From the NCBI RefSeq assembly GCF_021083185.1, contig NZ_JAIGQB010000006.1, positions 62,001 through 126,000 of the forward strand: 64,000 nt of DNA, in the 5' to 3' direction. Source of the stretch: Nocardioides furvisabuli (lineage in GTDB: Bacteria; Actinomycetota; Actinomycetes; Propionibacteriales; Nocardioidaceae). The position numbers were made by a program, and so were the translations under genes. How positions within the stretch are numbered: position 1 is the stretch's first letter; every line of letters begins with the position of its first letter. Below, in pieces: positions 60,394-64,000 of the stretch. The notes below the pieces were generated by a model. That model ran no database searches and was not told where the DNA came from. It saw nothing but the letters and a program-made list of their open reading frames with translations.

Positions 60394-61110
60394 ATGACCG
60401 ACGCACCGCCGAGCTCCGACCACCCGGTCAGCCCGGACGGGCCCCGGCGTCCGCGGCTGCTGGTCTTCGACGTCAACGAGACGCTGTCGGACATGGCGCC
60501 GCTGTCGGCGCGGTTCGAGGACGTCGGCGCACCCGCGCACCTCGCGAAGCTCTGGTTCGCCGAGCTGCTGCGTGACGGGTTCGCCCTGACGGTCGCCGGT
60601 GACCTCCGGCCGTTCGCCGCGGTGGGCGCCGAGGCGTTGCGCGTGCGCCTGCACGGACAGCAGCTCGACCGTCCGCTCGAGGACGCCGTCGACCACGTCA
60701 TGCAGGGGTTCTCCGAGCTCGAGGTGCACCCGGACGTCGTCGCGGGTGTCCGCGTCCTGGGTGACCTCGGGATCCGGCTGGTGACCCTGAGCAACGGGTC
60801 CGCGGGAGTCGCCGACGCCCTGCTGCAGGGGGCCGGTGTGCGCGACCGCTTCGAGCGACTGCTCACGGTCGAGGACGCAGGCGTGTGGAAGCCGGCCCCG
60901 GGGGCGTACGCCCATGCGCTGGTCGAGTGCGGAGTGGGGCCCGAGGACGCCATGCTCGTCGCCGTGCACCCGTGGGACGTCGACGGCGCGAGCCGTGCCG
61001 GACTGGCCACCGCCTGGATCAACCGGACAGGCGGTCCCTACCCGTCGTACTTCGCGGCGCCGGATGTCACGGCGGCGTCACTCGAGGCGCTCGCCGACGC
61101 GTTGGCGTGA
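60394..61110 (+). CDS. haloacid dehalogenase type II-like HAD hydrolase
   Basis: A 238-residue HAD protein. Motif I is FDVNETLSD with nucleophile Asp26, motif II TLSNGS, motif III Lys in WKPAPGAY, and motif IV VHPWDVDGA. The arrangement is that of L-2-haloacid dehalogenases, in which the enzyme hydrolyses a carbon-halogen bond, but many members are simple phosphatases and the substrate is not decided. It ends inside the 3' end of the DUF3179 gene on the other strand, a 33-nt convergent overlap. Confidence 0.85.
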   Translation: MTDAPPSSDHPVSPDGPRRPRLLVFDVNETLSDMAPLSARFEDVGAPAHLAKLWFAELLRDGFALTVAGDLRPFAAVGAEALRVRLHGQQLDRPLEDAVDHVMQGFSELEVHPDVVAGVRVLGDLGIRLVTLSNGSAGVADALLQGAGVRDRFERLLTVEDAGVWKPAPGAYAHALVECGVGPEDAMLVAVHPWDVDGASRAGLATAWINRTGGPYPSYFAAPDVTAASLEALADALA

Positions 61111-62322
61111 CGTCCGGGCGGTCTGTCGGCCCCCGGGCACGAGCCTCGTGCCCGGCTGGAAGGCGGCCCAGGCGAACCAGAAGGTGTCGAGGTGCTCGAC
61201 GGCCGTGAGCTGCTCGCCGGCGAGCGGCCCGCTCTCGGCGCGGCCGAAGAGGTTCCACCCGGACCCGGTCTGTCGGTCGCGGAACGTGCCGTCGGGTGCT
61301 CGAGCGAAGTCCAGGGCCCTCCCGCCCACCTCCGCGGCGAAGGCAGCGACCGACCCGATCTCGGCGCCGTCGGGGATCTCGCGGGCGTCGAGCGCCGAGA
61401 CCTGGCCCGGAGCGTGCCAGAGCACGACCCGGTCCCGGCCCACCTCCACGTGCTGCACGCCTCGGTCCGCGAGCACGTCCCGGGACACGGCGACCGCGTC
61501 CTTCCCCTCGCCGACCCCGACCACGCGAGCCTTCACCGGCAGTCGGGAGTCCGGGTCTGCCGGGAGCGCGAAGAGCGGCTCGGAGTCCGGGTCGTCGTAG
61601 CGGACGTAGGGGTTGGTGAGGTAGTCGCGGTCGTGTCCTGTCGACCTGCTGAGGACCCGCGCGTCCGGGTGCTCGTCACGGAACTGCCCCCAGCCGACCG
61701 CTCCGACCGGGATGCTCTCGAGCCGGGTGCCCGTCAGTGCGCCGACCGACGCCCGGCCGGTCAGCTGGGGCCACAGCGACTCGGTGAGCCGGTCGTACAT
61801 CACCAGGTTGTCGGCGTAGAGCTGGCCGGAGACCTTGAAGGTGGTCGTCTCGCCGGCCACAATGCGCTCGAAGGCCACGCCGGAGTTGCACAGCGGGCAG
61901 TAGGTCACCGCCACCGGGACGCCGGCGAGCCGGTCGTTGACGATCTCGTGCCACATCATGATCCGGATCGGGTAGGCCTTGGTCCTGCCGTCGATCGTCA
62001 GCGAGAGCACGGGCTCGTCGTCGTCGAGCCAGTCCACCTCCGCCACCGGCTCGAAGAGCGGGTAGTCGATGGACGGGATGCCGTTCGGAGGCGGACCACC
62101 GGGGAGGAGGTCGTCGAGGTCGATCAGCGGGTCGGGGAAGTCGGGATGTGCCGGATCGTCGAGGGCCGACGGCGGCTTCTCGCCACCCGGCGCGCTGTCG
62201 CTGGTCGCCGACGTGGGCGACCGGTCCTCCCCGGTGGGCGCGGCGGGCTCGTCCGTGGCGCTCGCACAGGCGCCCAGGACGAGGACCAGCACGCCCGCTG
62301 CGGCCGCTCGTCCCGCGGACAT
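61078..62322 (-). CDS. DUF3179 domain lipoprotein
   Basis: A 414-residue DUF3179 protein with a lipobox LVLGAC (Cys19) and a Pro/Ser/Asp-rich linker. The central motif is MMWHEIVNDRLAGVPVAVTYCPLCNSGVAF, a CxxC pair in a conserved setting. GQLYADNLVMYDRLTESLW is also characteristic. The function is unknown. The CxxC and the adjacent thioredoxin-like gene suggest a redox or metal role. The ATG overlaps the TlpA stop by 1 nt (TGATG). Confidence 0.85.
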   Translation of the reverse strand: MSAGRAAAAGVLVLVLGACASATDEPAAPTGEDRSPTSATSDSAPGGEKPPSALDDPAHPDFPDPLIDLDDLLPGGPPPNGIPSIDYPLFEPVAEVDWLDDDEPVLSLTIDGRTKAYPIRIMMWHEIVNDRLAGVPVAVTYCPLCNSGVAFERIVAGETTTFKVSGQLYADNLVMYDRLTESLWPQLTGRASVGALTGTRLESIPVGAVGWGQFRDEHPDARVLSRSTGHDRDYLTNPYVRYDDPDSEPLFALPADPDSRLPVKARVVGVGEGKDAVAVSRDVLADRGVQHVEVGRDRVVLWHAPGQVSALDAREIPDGAEIGSVAAFAAEVGGRALDFARAPDGTFRDRQTGSGWNLFGRAESGPLAGEQLTAVEHLDTFWFAWAAFQPGTRLVPGGRQTARTSRQRVGERLE

Positions 62323-62879
62323 CAGCCCACCAGGTCCTCGACGAGGGCGACCAGCTCGCCGTCGTCCAGGTAGCCCGACGCCTGCTCCGCCCCGGTCTCG
62401 TCGAGGACGACGTAGGTGCTCTGGGCGGTCACGCCGAGCTGGCGCCACACCGCGCCGTAGGGGTCGGCGAGCAGCGTGACGTCGGGGGACACCTCGGCGG
62501 CGAAACCCTCGATGGCCGCCTGCTCGTCGAGCGATCCGACACCGACGACGTTGACCTGGTCGCCGTAGGACTCGGCGAGCTCGCCGACACCGGAGATCTG
62601 GGCGCGGCACGTGGGACACCACGGCGCCCAGAACCAGAAGACGGTCGGCTTGCCGGCGAGCGTGCTGCCGTCGAAGGCGTCACCGTCGACGGTCTCGGAG
62701 GTGAAGTCGAGCACCGCAGGCGTCGCTGTGCCTGCTGTGGTGGTCGAGGTGTCGTCGGTCGCTGTCTCGTCGGCGGTGGCGTTCCGCGCGCCGGTGCCAC
62801 ATCCCGAGACCAGCAGCACGAGAAGCGCGACCAGCCCGACGAGAGATCGAGTCCAGGTGTGGGCACTCACTGCCTTCAT
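62322..62879 (-). CDS. TlpA-type thiol-disulphide lipoprotein
   Basis: A 185-residue extracytoplasmic thioredoxin-fold protein: lipobox LLVSGC (Cys27), a Thr/Ala linker, and APWCPTC with Cys88 and Cys91. It should exchange disulphides on exported substrates. Its co-translated partner is the DUF3179 protein. GGGAGGT lies 5 nt ahead of the ATG. Divergent from the AhpD-like gene with 180 nt between. Confidence 0.88.
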   Translation of the reverse strand: MKAVSAHTWTRSLVGLVALLVLLVSGCGTGARNATADETATDDTSTTTAGTATPAVLDFTSETVDGDAFDGSTLAGKPTVFWFWAPWCPTCRAQISGVGELAESYGDQVNVVGVGSLDEQAAIEGFAAEVSPDVTLLADPYGAVWRQLGVTAQSTYVVLDETGAEQASGYLDDGELVALVEDLVG

Positions 62880-62934
62880 GATGACCTCCCTGCCGGGTCG
62901 GAGACTGGGTGCTCACTCACGAAACCCGGCGAAG

Positions 62935-62954
62935 GATCGGGTTCCTTCCCGATC
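62935..62954. promoter_or_regulatory. inverted repeat in the divergent tlpA/ahpD-like promoter region
   Basis: GATCGGG (62935-62941) and CCCGATC (62948-62954) form a perfect 7-bp inverted repeat with a 6-nt spacer. It lies between the two divergent genes, 55 nt from the TlpA start and 105 nt from the AhpD-like start. This is the size and spacing expected of a dimeric repressor site. Confidence 0.45.
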
Positions 62955-63059
62955 GGCCGAGAGGAGGTACGTGACCCCATCCACACCCTCGTGCGGAATC
63001 GTGCCCCGTCGTGGCCGGGTTGCCGCAGGGACAACCTGACCCGATCTCCTGGAGGAGAC

Positions 63060-63602
63060 ATGCCCCGCATTCCCGTCCACACCACGGACAACGCACCCGA
63101 GGCCAGCCGCGACGCGCTCAAGCAGCTCGAGGCGACCTACGGCAAGGTGCTCAACATCCACGGCGAGATGGCGCACTCACCGGCGGTCCTGCACTCCTAC
63201 GTCGCCCTGCAGGACGTCATCCGTGAGCACGCGCTGCTCGACGCCAGGACCCGCGAGGCGATCGCACTGGCGGTGGGCAACCAGGACGAGTGCACCTACT
63301 GCCAGTCCGCCCACACCGGCGGCGGCAAGGCCGCAGGCCTCGGCGACGACGAGATGATCGCCATCCGCCGCGGCGAGGCTGACTTCGACCCTGCCCTGGA
63401 CGCGTTGCTCACCCTGGCACGGGAGTACACCGCGAAGGTCGGCAACACCAGCGACGCCGCGTGGCAGGCAGCACTGGACACCGGTTGGAGCGTGGAGCAG
63501 CTGACCGAGCTCTCGGCCCACGTGACGCTGAACCTGCTGACGAACTACTTCAACCACCATGTCCACACCGAGCTCGACGTGCCCCAGGCACCCGAGGTCT
63601 GA
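63060..63602 (+). CDS. AhpD-like carboxymuconolactone decarboxylase family protein
   Basis: A 180-residue helical protein with ECTYCQSAHT, the C-x2-C-x3-H redox motif of AhpD-like alkylhydroperoxidases (Cys78, Cys81, His85). It probably reduces peroxides or disulphides. True carboxymuconolactone decarboxylases lack this Cys pair. GGAGG lies shortly before the ATG. It is divergent from the TlpA gene, which may share the operator between them. Confidence 0.85.
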   Translation: MPRIPVHTTDNAPEASRDALKQLEATYGKVLNIHGEMAHSPAVLHSYVALQDVIREHALLDARTREAIALAVGNQDECTYCQSAHTGGGKAAGLGDDEMIAIRRGEADFDPALDALLTLAREYTAKVGNTSDAAWQAALDTGWSVEQLTELSAHVTLNLLTNYFNHHVHTELDVPQAPEV

Positions 63603-63702
63603 GGCCCGGAGCGCCCGTTCGAGGGCCGAGTGCCGACCGGGCGTCGGCCCTCGCGCCGTCCGGCCAGCACGCTGCTCGGGACGCACGTGCAAGGCTCGCC
63701 GC

Positions 63703-63798
63703 ATGCTGAACCTCTGTCTGCGCCGTGCCCGACCGCGAGGATCCATGCCGTGTCCGGAAGACATCCGGACCGTCGACGGGTTCCCGTGGCATGAGTGA
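63703..63798 (+). CDS. 31-residue open frame overlapping the ECF sigma gene
   Basis: An open frame with an ATG at 63703 encodes MLNLCLRRARPRG...PWHE and ends with a TGA at 63796-63798, so it overlaps the ECF sigma start by 8 nt. A short coupled leader peptide is possible. The composition is ordinary and no family is known, so chance is not excluded. Confidence 0.35.
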   Translation: MLNLCLRRARPRGSMPCPEDIRTVDGFPWHE

Positions 63799-64000
63799 GA
63801 CGAGCGCTCCCGCCGATGCCGCGCGCAGGCGTGCCTTCGCGGAGATCGTCGAGCCGGAGATCGAGGTCATGCTGCGGGTGGCACGGAGCATCACCGGGAG
63901 CACCGCCGACGCAGAGGACCTCGTCCAGGAGTCGCTCGTACGCGCCTTCCGGGCCATCGACCGGTTCGACGGCCGCCACCCCCGCGCGTGGTTACTCACG
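63791..64000 (+). CDS. ECF RNA polymerase sigma factor, 5' part
   Basis: The first 70 residues of a sigma-70 family ECF factor, cut by the window edge. Region 2 is visible: RVARSITGSTADAEDLVQESLVRAFRAIDRFD, with DAEDLVQE and the region 2.3-2.4 basic and aromatic residues in the usual places, and RHPRAWLLT starts the linker. The ATG at 63791 is the start that gives this N-terminus and lies in the 3' end of the small open frame. Leu68 is coded by TTA, rare in this genome. The anti-sigma partner, if any, lies outside the window. Confidence 0.88.
   Translation, partial: MSETSAPADAARRRAFAEIVEPEIEVMLRVARSITGSTADAEDLVQESLVRAFRAIDRFDGRHPRAWLLT

Overview
The window comes from a high-GC Gram-positive genome, most likely an actinobacterium of the Nocardioidaceae (Nocardioides or a close relative). 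This is inferred from the very high GC content, many GTG starts, 1-8 nt gene overlaps, many TANNNT boxes placed 6-7 nt before a start codon (leaderless transcription), the imuA'-imuB-dnaE2 mutasome under an actinobacterial LexA box, a DUF222/HNH gene, and an RR-HK-GerMN lipoprotein operon. I see no rRNA, tRNA, CRISPR array, prophage or insertion sequence. Most of the window reads as chromosomal backbone, with a few accessory islands.

Layout, left to right. 0-9 kb: small membrane or lipoprotein genes, the cobalamin lower-loop genes cobT-cobS, a 2H phosphoesterase, a secreted nuclease, a threonine-aldolase-like enzyme, a large TPM-domain surface protein and a CtlX-type amidinohydrolase. 9-17 kb: a ceramidase-like membrane protein, two secreted phosphatases (PhoX and an EEP-family enzyme), a DUF222/HNH gene preceded by an intergenic palindromic repeat, a frameshifted SnoaL-like pseudogene, a YczE-like protein and a GPP34 protein. 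17-23 kb: a 5'-3' exonuclease, then a tightly overlapping leftward unit of clade-2 catalase, acyl-CoA dehydrogenase-like protein, PIG-L deacetylase/methyltransferase fusion and GT2 glycosyltransferase. I recognise no described pathway for this unit. 23-26 kb: stress and housekeeping genes, including a universal stress protein behind DosR-like boxes.

26.6-32.5 kb: a three-gene SMC-like operon, jetA-jetB-jetC (Wadjet/MksFEB), with no jetD/mksG nuclease gene beside it and strong palindromes in front of it. 32.5-46 kb: a zinc-type permease pair, an amidohydrolase, a second universal stress protein whose promoter has the same architecture as the first, an alcohol dehydrogenase, prfC, an MFS-selO pair, and a thiolase/ABC-F pair. 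46-52 kb: the SOS mutasome imuA'-imuB-dnaE2 behind a perfect LexA palindrome. 52-64 kb: a secreted PLD-like protein followed 1 nt later by a GH13 enzyme, a SigB/SigF-type sigma factor, an RR-HK-GerMN lipoprotein operon, a PRC-barrel protein, a HAD dehalogenase, a TlpA/DUF3179 pair divergent from an AhpD-like protein, and the start of an ECF sigma gene overlapped by a small open frame.

The observations that best merit follow-up are these: (1) the two universal stress protein promoters share a DosR-like box, an exact 19-nt spacer and an identical 13-nt core element; (2) the catalase/ACAD/PIG-L-methyltransferase/GT2 unit has an enzyme set formally resembling Nod-factor-type decoration (deacetylate, methylate, glycosylate, acyl-modify); (3) the Wadjet-like operon lacks its nuclease. 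All functional assignments rest on motif recognition without database searches.
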